NCBI GenBank assembly: GCA_011391185.1 | Contig: JAABRB010000021.1 | Span: 1 to 20,019 of the forward strand | Source: Betaproteobacteria bacterium | Lineage (GTDB): Bacteria > Pseudomonadota > Gammaproteobacteria > Burkholderiales > SG8-39 | Length of the DNA: 20,019 nucleotides | Direction: 5' to 3' | Part shown: one piece after another, positions 6,578 to 13,606 of the stretch | Position numbering within the stretch: position 1 is the stretch's first letter | How the letters are laid out: every line of letters begins with the position of its first letter | Position numbers and translations under genes: made by a program | The notes under the pieces: generated by a model | Databases searched by the model: none | What the model was told of the DNA's origin: nothing | What the model saw: only the letters and a program-made list of their open reading frames with translations

Positions 6578-8638
6578 ATGAACTCTCGCGACTCGACCAG
6601 CCACAACGTCATTCACGTCGCCTGCCCGCACGATTGCCCCGACACGTGCGCGCTGGACGTGACGGTCGAGAACGGCGTTGCGGTCAAGATCAGGGGCGGC
6701 GCCATGCCGTTCACCGCCGGCACGCTGTGCACGAAGGTCGCGAATTACCTCGATCGCACGTACTCGCCCGAGCGCGTGCTCCATCCCATGAAGCGCGTCG
6801 GCCGCAAGGGCGAAGGGCGCTTCGAGCAGATCTCCTGGGACGAGGCGCTCGACACGATCGCCGCGCGATTCAAGACGATCGCCGCCGAGGACCCGCAGCA
6901 GATCCTGCCGTCGAGCTATGCCGGCAACATGGGACTCATCAATTACGCCGCCATGGACCGGCGGTTCTTCAACCGCCTCGGCGCGAGCCTGCTCGACCGG
7001 ACGCTCTGCTCGTCGGCCGGCAAGGCGGGGCTCAGGATCACGCTCGGCGGATCGGTCGGCACGAACGTCGAGCACGCGCCCGACGCGAAGCTCATCGTCA
7101 TCTGGGGTGCGAACCCGATCGTCTCCAACCTGCACTTCTGGTCGCGCTGCCAGGAGGCAAAGCGCCGCGGCGCGAAGCTCGTGATCATCGATCCGCGGCG
7201 GAACGAAACCGCGGAGAAATGCCACCAGCACATCGCCCTCCTGCCGGGCACCGACGGCGCGCTCGCGCTTGCGCTGATGCACGTCATCGTCGGCGAGAAT
7301 CTGCAGGACCGCGATTACGTCGCGCGGCACACCGTCGGCTTCGAGCGGCTTGCCGAGTGCGTGCAGGACTGGACCCCGGAGCGCGCGGCCGCGATCTGCG
7401 GCATCACGGCCGCGGAGATCGTCGCGCTCGCGCGCGAGTACGCTGCCGCGAAGCCGGCGTTGATCCGGCTCAACTACGGCATGCAGCGCTGCCATGGCGG
7501 CGGCATGGCTGCCCGCACGGTGGCGTGCCTCCCCGCGCTCGTCGGCGCCTGGCGGCATCCGGCCGGGGGCGTCGTGCTGAGCACGGCCGGCTTCTATGGA
7601 CTCAATCACCAGGCGCTGGAGCGCCCCGACCTCATCCACGGCACGCCGCGCACGATCAACCATTCCGCGCTCGGCGATGCGCTCACGTCGGCCTCGCCGC
7701 CGGTAAAGGCGATCTACGTCTACAACAACAACCCGGTCGCAGTGTGTCCGGATTCGCGCAAGGTGATCGCGGGCTTCTCGCGCGACGACCTGTTCTGCGT
7801 CGTGCATGATCTCTTTCTCACCGATACGGCGGACTATGCCGACATCGTCCTGCCGGCCACCTCGCAGCTCGAGCACCTCGACATACACAACTCGTACGGG
7901 CACATTTACGTGCAGGCGAGCCAGCCGGCCATCGCGCCGGTCGGCGAGGCGAAGCCGAACGTCGAGGTCTTTCGCCTGCTCGCGAAGCGGATGGGATTCA
8001 CCGATCCCTGCTTCGACGACTCGGACGAGGATCTTTGCCGGCAGGCGCTCGAATCGAAGAGCCCGACGCTCGCAGGCATCGGCTGGGACGGGTTGAAGGC
8101 GGCGGGCTGGATGCGCCTGAACGTTCCGGATGCGCCGTTCGCCAACGGAAACTTCCCGACGCCCTCCGGAAAATGCGAGTTCTACAGCGAGTACGCCGCG
8201 CAGCAAGGACTCGATCCGCTTCCGACCTACGTGCCGCCGTACGAGGGGCCGACCAGCAATCCCCGGCTTGCGAATCGCTATCCGCTCGCGTTCATCTCGC
8301 CGCCGAACCGGCACTTCCTCAACAGTTCGTTCGCGAACTTCGAGTTCGCGCGCAGGGAGGCGGGGGAGCCGACGCTCGAGATCCATCCGGACGACGCCGC
8401 AGCGCGCGGCATCGCCGACGGGATGCTGGTGCGCATCGTGAACGATCGCGGGGAATTCACCGCAGTCGCACGCTGCAATGGGCGAACGCGTCAGGGGGTC
8501 GTCATCGCACCGTCGGTCTGGTGGAAAAAGCTCTCGCCGGACGGACGCAACGCGAACGAGGTCACCTCGCAGGCGATCGCCGACCTCGGCGGCGCCGCGA
8601 CGTTCTACGACTGCCTGGTGGAAGTGACCGCGGCCTGA
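6578..8638 (+). CDS. Molybdopterin oxidoreductase (DMSO-reductase superfamily)
   Basis: This 686-residue catalytic subunit of the DMSO-reductase superfamily binds one 4Fe-4S cluster through C16, C20, C24 and C51 (CPHDCPDTC, then TLCTK). The molybdopterin domains follow: LIVIWGANPIVSN (172-184) and IDPRRNETA are nucleotide-binding signatures, YNNNPVAV and DIVLPATSQLE lie in the middle domain, and the C-terminal molydopterin dinucleotide-binding domain starts near residue 565. C144 in TLCSSAG sits where the metal-ligand residue is usually found. There is no twin-arginine signal, so it is cytoplasmic. No electron-transfer subunit or membrane anchor is encoded beside it; it is a lone gene. The reaction cannot be assigned; formate or other small-molecule oxidoreduction are possibilities only. 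Confidence 0.92.
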   Translation: MNSRDSTSHNVIHVACPHDCPDTCALDVTVENGVAVKIRGGAMPFTAGTLCTKVANYLDRTYSPERVLHPMKRVGRKGEGRFEQISWDEALDTIAARFKTIAAEDPQQILPSSYAGNMGLINYAAMDRRFFNRLGASLLDRTLCSSAGKAGLRITLGGSVGTNVEHAPDAKLIVIWGANPIVSNLHFWSRCQEAKRRGAKLVIIDPRRNETAEKCHQHIALLPGTDGALALALMHVIVGENLQDRDYVARHTVGFERLAECVQDWTPERAAAICGITAAEIVALAREYAAAKPALIRLNYGMQRCHGGGMAARTVACLPALVGAWRHPAGGVVLSTAGFYGLNHQALERPDLIHGTPRTINHSALGDALTSASPPVKAIYVYNNNPVAVCPDSRKVIAGFSRDDLFCVVHDLFLTDTADYADIVLPATSQLEHLDIHNSYGHIYVQASQPAIAPVGEAKPNVEVFRLLAKRMGFTDPCFDDSDEDLCRQALESKSPTLAGIGWDGLKAAGWMRLNVPDAPFANGNFPTPSGKCEFYSEYAAQQGLDPLPTYVPPYEGPTSNPRLANRYPLAFISPPNRHFLNSSFANFEFARREAGEPTLEIHPDDAAARGIADGMLVRIVNDRGEFTAVARCNGRTRQGVVIAPSVWWKKLSPDGRNANEVTSQAIADLGGAATFYDCLVEVTAA

Positions 8639-8661
8639 TGCGCCTTGGCGCGCCGGGCTCG

Positions 8662-9156
8662 TCAGGCGGGCCGGTGGAATCTCCGGTACAGGATGGCGAT
8701 CCACACGCCGAGGGCAAGCAGAAACCCGAAGAGCAGCGCGAGGAACGGAACTGCCGGAAGCGTCGGCGGCGCGGCTTCGTGGGCGCGCAGAATCAGCGTG
8801 TGCACGCCCGCGGCCAGCAGAACCATCAGGCAACCCAGCCAGCACGCGTGCCGCCCGAGGTACGCGAACGATTCGGCGCGGCGTTCCGGCGCAAACCAAT
8901 GGTCCCGATTCGGAAGATTGACGAACGCGGCCCCGGGCCAGGCGCGCGGGAGCAGTCCGACCAGCGCCGTGACCACCACCGGGAATGCGATCCCGAAAGC
9001 GAGGATCCACGCGAGATAGCCTTCGCGCGTCATCCAGGCATCGGCGCGCCCACCCCACCCGAAGTGCGTGGCGACGTGATCGGGAAACGCACCGACGGTC
9101 GCGACGATGAACCCTGCCGACCCGATCAGGAGCGCGACGAAGAGTACGCAGGGCAT
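8662..9156 (-). CDS. DUF1648-like four-helix membrane protein
   Basis: This 164-residue inner-membrane protein has helices at about 4-22, 47-70, 105-123 and 133-156. The segment FPDHVATHFGWGGRADAWMT (24-43) fits the DUF1648 pattern of P-x-H-F-G-x-x-G-x-x-D after the first helix, and VNLPNRDHW (79-87) is also typical. DUF1648 proteins occur in growth-factor or immunity-like contexts in Firmicutes, but their function is not settled. The ATG at 9156 avoids an overlap of about 74 bases with the upstream dehydrogenase and starts just before the first helix. The gap to that gene is 16 bases. It is the last gene of the five-gene minus-strand run and converges on the molybdopterin enzyme. Confidence 0.75.
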   Translation of the reverse strand: MPCVLFVALLIGSAGFIVATVGAFPDHVATHFGWGGRADAWMTREGYLAWILAFGIAFPVVVTALVGLLPRAWPGAAFVNLPNRDHWFAPERRAESFAYLGRHACWLGCLMVLLAAGVHTLILRAHEAAPPTLPAVPFLALLFGFLLALGVWIAILYRRFHRPA

Positions 9157-9172
9157 TGAACGACGCGCGCGA

Positions 9173-10003
9173 TCAGGGATTGAATTTCCGGAACGCATCC
9201 GCAAAATCGGAGTGCCAGCGCGAAAGCGCGGGCCGATTGTCGGCAACGTCGCCGGCCGCCCACAGAACGCGCTTCCGGTCCATTTCGGGCGTCACGTCGT
9301 CGTCGGGGCAGAGGATGTAGAAGTCACCGCGTTCCAGCGCGGGTACGAGGACATCGATCACCTGGCCAGGCAGCCATGCGCCCGGCTGGTGGGGCTTGCC
9401 GCCGGTCGTCGTCCATCCCGGCACCAGGAGGTGCGCCGTGACCTGGCAGCCCGGCCGGTTGCGCAGCTCGTGCTGCAAGCCCTCGGTGTAGGCTTTCAGC
9501 GCGGCTTTCGAAACGTTGTACGCGGTGTTTCCGGGCGGATTGGTGATGCCCTGCTTCGATCCGGTATTGACCACCATGCACGCGGTGCCCTGCGCGATCA
9601 TGGCCGGCACGAACGCCTGGACGCCGCCGATGACGCCGAACAGGTTCACGTTCAGAGCGTGCCGCCAATTTTCCAGGTCGGCGAGCGGGCCCCCGCCGCG
9701 GCGCGTGGCGGCGTTGTTCATGAGCAGACCGACTTCGCCGAACGTGGCGTACACGACGTCTTTCAGCGACTGGATTTCCGCGCGGTTTCCGACGTCCGTT
9801 GCAATGGCGAGCACGTCGTGTCGCCCGGCTCGGGCCAGGCCGGAAACCGCTTCGTGTCCGGCCGTCAGCGCGTCTCCGGCAAGATCGGCCATGCATACCC
9901 GCATGCCGAGCGACGCGAACCGCTTGCATGCTTCGAGGCCGATGCCGCTCGCCGCGCCCGTGACCACCGCGGCCCGCCCGGCCGTCAGTACCGGATGTGA
10001 CAT
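9173..10003 (-). CDS. Short-chain dehydrogenase/reductase (SDR)
   Basis: This 276-residue classical SDR has the cofactor motif TGAASGIG at 15-22, D40 at the end of the second strand (an acidic residue there favours NAD over NADP), D70, NNAA at 96-99, a structural Asn in LNVNLFG (118-120), and the catalytic Ser149, Tyr162 and Lys166 (YNVSK). All catalytic residues are present. The substrate loop (PGWTTTGGKPHQPGAW, 195-210) and a C-terminal extension after residue 230 are typical of uncharacterised members. It is cytoplasmic. GAGGAG precedes the ATG by 9 bases. It sits 30 bases after the PilZ gene and 16 bases before the DUF1648-like gene, so it is probably co-transcribed. Its substrate is probably a small alcohol or ketone but cannot be named. 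Confidence 0.92.
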   Translation of the reverse strand: MSHPVLTAGRAAVVTGAASGIGLEACKRFASLGMRVCMADLAGDALTAGHEAVSGLARAGRHDVLAIATDVGNRAEIQSLKDVVYATFGEVGLLMNNAATRRGGGPLADLENWRHALNVNLFGVIGGVQAFVPAMIAQGTACMVVNTGSKQGITNPPGNTAYNVSKAALKAYTEGLQHELRNRPGCQVTAHLLVPGWTTTGGKPHQPGAWLPGQVIDVLVPALERGDFYILCPDDDVTPEMDRKRVLWAAGDVADNRPALSRWHSDFADAFRKFNP

Positions 10004-10033
10004 TCTCGATTGCTCCTCGAGCGCCGTGCGCCG

Positions 10034-10462
10034 CTACTGTCCGTTGTCGGGCCCGGTGTCCGGAAATCCGGAGGCGTATCTGGCGATCCATTCCGCCGCC
10101 GCCTCCTCGGACGTCAGCGGCCGCCCCTCGCCCTTGAGCACGTCCCGCCGATACTGCTCGATGTGGCAGATCTGCTCCACCAGGCGCCCGCGATAGGCGT
10201 CTTCCACGTCCAGGAATTCCACGCCGACTTCGTACGCCCCGTTGGCGGCGCTGCACCAGACGACGCGCGCCCGGCTCGAGAACTGCGGGCGCACGAAAGG
10301 AATCCGCAGCAGGACGATGCTTCCGGGCTCCAAGTCCGCCTGCGACAGAAACGCGAGCCCGCCGAGGCTGACGTTGAGCATCTCCGGCGCAGCGGCCACC
10401 CGCCGCCGGTCGCGGCGGATCTGGATCGGTATTTCCGTCGGGTGTCGAATGAACCGCCGCAT
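10034..10462 (-). CDS. Single-domain PilZ protein (c-di-GMP receptor candidate)
   Basis: This 142-residue protein is essentially one PilZ domain. The c-di-GMP-binding RxxxR is R2-x3-R6 at the extreme N-terminus and N30-x-S32-x-x-G35 (NVSLGG) is the second motif; both are intact, so binding is plausible. The beta-barrel continues to about residue 95 (VGVEFLDVED). A charged helical tail of about 45 residues (IEQYRRDVLKGEG onward) follows. There is no signal peptide or membrane helix. PilZ proteins transmit the c-di-GMP second-messenger signal to motility, secretion or polysaccharide systems, none of which is encoded nearby. It lies 25 bases after the YbfB-like MFS and 30 bases before the SDR. 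The Shine-Dalgarno is weak. Confidence 0.88.
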   Translation of the reverse strand: MRRFIRHPTEIPIQIRRDRRRVAAAPEMLNVSLGGLAFLSQADLEPGSIVLLRIPFVRPQFSSRARVVWCSAANGAYEVGVEFLDVEDAYRGRLVEQICHIEQYRRDVLKGEGRPLTSEEAAAEWIARYASGFPDTGPDNGQ

Positions 10463-10487
10463 CGTTTGATCCGGGTGGACGCCTGCG

Positions 10488-11666
10488 TCACAGCTGGGCG
10501 GAATGGTGCCACGTCAGGGACGCGCGCGTGCGTCCGGTACCGACGAGCAGCGCGCTGACGAGCAGCGCGCCTGCGGCGACGAGCGACGGAGCGAGAAAGC
10601 TTCCGGTCGCATCGGACAGCATTCCGGCGAACGCAGGGCCCACGGTCTGCCCCACTCCGAACGCCGCGGTCATCATCGCGAGCGTGTGGCGCGGATCGCC
10701 CCGCGAAAGCTGGCGCGCGCCGACGAGTCCGAGCGCAGTGATCCCCACGAACGTGCCCCCGAGCAGTACCGCCGCGAGGACCACTCCTGGCGTCGCGATC
10801 CAGAGGACGCTCGCCGCGACCCCCACCGCTTCCAGGACGCACGCGAGCGCGAAGGCGCGGGCGATGTCGATCCGCCTCGCCACCCAGGTCCAGAGCGCGA
10901 CCGACGGCGCCGCCGCGATTCCCACCACGACCCAGATCAGCGGCTCCAGCGGCCGGATGGTCTCCGCGCCGCGCACGATCGCCACGAGGAACGTTGCCGT
11001 GATCACGTAGCCGAAGCCGAACAGTCCGTAGGCGATGACGAGCGCGGCGAACCCACGCTTGGCATGCGCGGCTTCCGGCGCAGGAGCGGCGCGCGGCTCC
11101 TCGCGATCGGGAACCAGGAAGGCCGCGACCACGAGCGCGACCATGGCGACGCCGCCGCTCGCGAGCCAGTGCGCCCGCCAGCCGAAGCCCAGTGCCGTGA
11201 GGCTCGAAACGAGCAGCGCCGCACCCGAGATGCCGATGCCGACGCCGGCGAAGTAGAGAGCGGTCAGGCCGGATCGGCCGGCGGCGTGCAAGCGGTCAAT
11301 GATCAGCGCCGATGCGAACACGAGCACGAACGCGCTCGCCACGCCGCCTGCGAAGCGCAGCACGAGAAACGCCCGTTCCGAGTCGACGAAGGCCATTGCG
11401 CCGGTCGTGAGGGCGCTCGCCGCCAGTCCGCCGATGAACCACGCGCGGCGCGAGCCGCGCAGCAGATTCGTCGCCGCCGCGAACGCGCCCGCCAGATAGC
11501 CGAGAAAATTGGCCGATGCGATGAAGCCGGCGGCCGCCTGCGTCATGTCGAGCGTCTCCGTCATGACCGGAAGGATCGGGGTGTAGACGAACCGGCCGAT
11601 GCCCATGGCGGCGGCCAGCGCAAAGAAACCGCCGATTGCGAGCGAGAGCGGGCGCGGGGCAGTCAC
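10488..11666 (-). CDS. YbfB/YjiJ-family MFS transporter
   Basis: This 392-residue inner-membrane carrier has about 12 helices. The N-terminal signature AAAMGIGRFVYTPILPVM is characteristic of the YbfB/YjiJ family of MFS proteins, and GFIASANFLGYLAGA forms the second helix. A hydrophilic loop (VPDREEPRAAPAPEAAHAKR) separates the halves. The substrate of this family is not established. The start is a GTG at 11666 that overlaps the stop of the upstream gene as GTGA, so the two are translationally coupled; a longer open frame runs upstream through that gene but is a shadow. Two adjacent 15-base near-repeats (10542-10571) encode the end of the last helix. It is second in the five-gene run. Confidence 0.88.
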   Translation of the reverse strand: MTAPRPLSLAIGGFFALAAAMGIGRFVYTPILPVMTETLDMTQAAAGFIASANFLGYLAGAFAAATNLLRGSRRAWFIGGLAASALTTGAMAFVDSERAFLVLRFAGGVASAFVLVFASALIIDRLHAAGRSGLTALYFAGVGIGISGAALLVSSLTALGFGWRAHWLASGGVAMVALVVAAFLVPDREEPRAAPAPEAAHAKRGFAALVIAYGLFGFGYVITATFLVAIVRGAETIRPLEPLIWVVVGIAAAPSVALWTWVARRIDIARAFALACVLEAVGVAASVLWIATPGVVLAAVLLGGTFVGITALGLVGARQLSRGDPRHTLAMMTAAFGVGQTVGPAFAGMLSDATGSFLAPSLVAAGALLVSALLVGTGRTRASLTWHHSAQL

Positions 11667-12439
11667 CGACCGAACGACTGCACCCGGAACGCGGCGCGCC
11701 ATGCATCGACCGCCTCGCGAATCGAGCCCGGCGTATGCAGCTCGAGACAAGGCACCAGCCCGTCCGGGACGGGCTGGTTCGCCGGATGCGTGCGCCGCGC
11801 TTTCAGCAGGCGCGGCAGCACGTGAGTGTGCGGGCCTTCCGGCGACACGCCATCGGATACCGGAACGGGCTGAAAAACCTCGATGCGGCCGAGCGGCGAG
11901 ACGAAGACACGGTGCGGACTCATTGCGGCCAACTCGCCGAACATGGCGCCGCCGCCCGCGAGAAGCGCCGTGCCGCATCCGGCGCGCAGCCGTCGCACGT
12001 CGCCCGGTTCGTGCACGCGCACGAGGCAGTCGCACTGCGTCGCGCCGAGCCCCAGATCGAAGAGCGTCGCGTCGCGGTCCGTGTCGCGCAGCGCATCGCC
12101 GTCCGGGCCGAGCTCGGTCAGCACCTGCCGCCCCATTCCCCGTGCGCGCTCGCGCGGCAGGCAGAACGCGACGCCGTGAGCCGCTCCATGCCCGGTCGAT
12201 CGTTCGCAGGCTATCGGAACCACGTCGGGCGCGAGCTCGACCGCTATACCCCCGCGTGCGGTGACGGCGCGCAATCCCGCGTGCGCCACCGGCTCGTCCG
12301 GATCGCGCTGAAATTCGGCAACGGCGCCGAAGGTGCCGAGACTCCATGCGCTGTGAGCGTCGGCGAGATGGGCCGCGATCAGCACGCGAAGCGCGTCGGT
12401 CGAATCTGTCCGATCACGCGTCGTCACTTCGCCTGTCAT
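11663..12439 (-). CDS. Conserved-looking hypothetical protein coupled to YbfB-like MFS
   Basis: This 258-residue protein was not recognised with confidence; it resembles uncharacterised DUF-type proteins. No signal peptide or membrane helix is visible, so it is probably cytoplasmic. Well-formed segments include AWSLGTFGAVAEFQRD (31-46), MFGELAAMSPHRVFVSPLG (167-185), IEVFQPVP (186-193) and a His/Pro-rich end THPANQPVPDGLVPCLELH (217-235). Several His and Cys residues (C136, C138, H146, C155, H204, H206, H235) could bind a metal or form an active site, but no known motif is seen. The ATG at 12439 has GGGAGG 9 bases upstream; a longer frame from 12538 has none. It is first in the five-gene run and its stop overlaps the MFS start. 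Confidence 0.8.
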   Translation of the reverse strand: MTGEVTTRDRTDSTDALRVLIAAHLADAHSAWSLGTFGAVAEFQRDPDEPVAHAGLRAVTARGGIAVELAPDVVPIACERSTGHGAAHGVAFCLPRERARGMGRQVLTELGPDGDALRDTDRDATLFDLGLGATQCDCLVRVHEPGDVRRLRAGCGTALLAGGGAMFGELAAMSPHRVFVSPLGRIEVFQPVPVSDGVSPEGPHTHVLPRLLKARRTHPANQPVPDGLVPCLELHTPGSIREAVDAWRAAFRVQSFGR

Positions 12440-12490
12440 CACTCGCGACCTCCCGTCAGTCGACACGGTGCTGCGCCGGAGCGCGTAGGG

Positions 12491-12496
12491 TATCAT
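12491..12496 (+). promoter_or_regulatory. Candidate -10 box (TATCAT) for the isomerase gene
   Basis: TATCAT lies 44 bases before the TTG start of the isomerase. It is one base off the consensus, and the following CG resembles the TATAATCG at 3068. No clear -35 is seen. The divergent gene cluster starts 52 bases to the left, so this intergenic region must hold promoters for both directions. Confidence 0.25.
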
Positions 12497-12530
12497 CGTG
12501 GCCGCATAATTCCCGCCGCGAATTCCGATC

Positions 12531-12543
12531 GGAGGCATGGTTG
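12531..12543 (+). promoter_or_regulatory. RBS deciding a TTG start, with an out-of-frame ATG decoy
   Basis: GGAGG at 12531-12535 is 5 bases from TTG at 12541. An ATG at 12537 lies only one base from the GGAGG and is in another reading frame. The frame from TTG gives the correct isomerase N-terminus, so TTG is the functional start. The ATG could compete for initiation, but its spacing is too short to be efficient. Confidence 0.65.
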
Positions 12544-13143
12544 GGCGCGACCGTAGATTACTATTTCACCACCGTGTCGCCCTGGAGCCATCTCGGGCAC
12601 CAGCGCTTCGCGCAGCTTCTCGCCAAGCACGGCGCGACCGCCAGTGTGAAGCCGGTGGACACCGGCAGGATCTTTCCGGTATCCGGCGGGTTGCCCCTGA
12701 AACAGCGCGCGCCGCAGCGCCAGGCCTATCGCCTGGTCGAGCTCGCGCGCTGGCGCGATGCGCTGGGCGTGCCGATCACGCTCGAGCCGAAATTCTTTCC
12801 GACGCCCTCCGCGGCTGCGTCGCTGCTGATCATCGCCACCGACCTCGCGCATGGCACGCCCGCCGCAATGGACATGGCGCTCGCCCTGTTCCGCGCGTGC
12901 TGGGTCGAGGATCGAAACGTGGCGGACGCCGAGACGCTGCGTGCAATCGCAAGCGGGATGGGGCGCGATCCGAATCAGCTCATGAGCGTGGACGTTGCGG
13001 CGACAGCCAAGGTCAAGTACGACGCTTACACTCAGGAAGCCATCGACCGCGGCGTGTTCGGTGCGCCGAGCTACGTGATCGACGGCCAGATCTACTGGGG
13101 CCAGGACCGGCTCGACTTCGTCGATCGCGCGCTCGCCGCATGA
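12541..13143 (+). CDS. 2-hydroxychromene-2-carboxylate isomerase-like protein
   Basis: This 200-residue thioredoxin-fold protein belongs to the DsbA/GST-kappa family that includes HCCA isomerase of naphthalene and related aromatic catabolism. The N-terminus VDYYFTTVSPWSHLGH holds the SPW motif (13-15) with Ser13 as the expected glutathione-activating serine. The C-terminal block GVFGAPSYVIDGQIYWGQDRL (171-191) holds the cis-proline and the conserved family end. It needs glutathione as cofactor and acts in the cytoplasm on a ring-opened aromatic intermediate or a similar 2-carbon-enal acid. TTG is used as start because the family N-terminus begins there and GGAGG is correctly spaced. No other aromatic degradation gene is nearby. 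Confidence 0.88.
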   Translation: MGATVDYYFTTVSPWSHLGHQRFAQLLAKHGATASVKPVDTGRIFPVSGGLPLKQRAPQRQAYRLVELARWRDALGVPITLEPKFFPTPSAAASLLIIATDLAHGTPAAMDMALALFRACWVEDRNVADAETLRAIASGMGRDPNQLMSVDVAATAKVKYDAYTQEAIDRGVFGAPSYVIDGQIYWGQDRLDFVDRALAA

Positions 13144-13187
13144 CCGCGCGCGGCGCTCGAAGGCAGGGCAAGCGGAGGAGAGCAGGG

Positions 13188-13580
13188 ATGCCCGATCGTC
13201 AAATTGCATGGTGGGTTGCCGCAATCGCAGCGGCGCTGGTCGTGGGCGCGTGCGCGAGCGACATGCCGCAGGACGTGAAGCTGCCGGACCGCGTCACCTA
13301 TCGTTGCGAAGGTGGGCGAACGTTCGACGTGCAATTCGCGCCGTCAGGCGAGGTCGCGACCGTCCTTCTCGAAGGCAAGCGCTACCAGCTGCCCCGGGTG
13401 CCCGGCCCGACGCAGGCGAAGTTCAGCGACGGAGCGACCACGCTGTGGCTCGATGGCCAGAACGCGCTGGTGGAGTCCCGGATCGCGGTGGTCGGAAGGA
13501 ATTGCGCGAGCGAGAAACCGCTGTCGTCGGGCGCGCGGCCCCAGCGTCCGCTCTTCGGCTCCGATCCGTGGTGGCGATAG
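13188..13580 (+). CDS. MliC/PliC-like lysozyme-inhibitor lipoprotein
   Basis: This 130-residue lipoprotein has a hydrophobic signal (8-21) ending in the lipobox VGAC with C22 as the lipidation site. The rest fits the MliC/PliC C-type lysozyme inhibitor domain: VTYRCEGGRTFDVQF (37-50), then VATVLLEGKRYQLPRV (56-71), AKFSDGATTLWLDGQNALVES (78-98). C40 and C106 would form the disulfide of this family. The C-terminal tail (PLFGSDPWWR) is atypical and proline/tryptophan rich. It probably sits in the outer membrane facing the periplasm and protects peptidoglycan from host or predator lysozymes. GGAGGAG is well placed before the ATG. It lies 44 bases after the isomerase and 26 bases before an MFS gene, but no functional link is evident. 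Confidence 0.82.
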   Translation: MPDRQIAWWVAAIAAALVVGACASDMPQDVKLPDRVTYRCEGGRTFDVQFAPSGEVATVLLEGKRYQLPRVPGPTQAKFSDGATTLWLDGQNALVESRIAVVGRNCASEKPLSSGARPQRPLFGSDPWWR

Positions 13581-13606
13581 CGCGCGTGAGCGGCTAGGCA
13601 GACCCC

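Noticed and set aside
8633..8667. Stems GCCTGA/TCAGGC containing both convergent stop codons
   Set aside because: Could be a bidirectional hairpin, but has no T-tract and the inner stem has too short a loop; not called.
5198..9058. A very long open frame (about 1286 codons) on the minus strand across the molybdopterin gene
   Set aside because: It lies antisense to a clear enzyme, through the repeat array, and its translation is Arg/Asp/His/Glu-rich without domains. This is a shadow of GC-rich codon bias.
8662..9156. DUF1648-like gene as an immunity protein of a bacteriocin system
   Set aside because: No peptide precursor, modification enzyme or ABC exporter nearby, so there is no support for such a role.
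10542..10571. Two adjacent 15-base near-identical repeats
   Set aside because: They code for a repeated ALLVS-type helix end in the MFS gene and fit its last membrane helix. Probably simple codon-level duplication, not a regulatory repeat.
10503..11825. A 440-codon plus-strand open frame opposite the YbfB-like gene
   Set aside because: Translation is Arg/Asp/Glu/His-rich and lacks any family feature; the minus-strand MFS is convincing.
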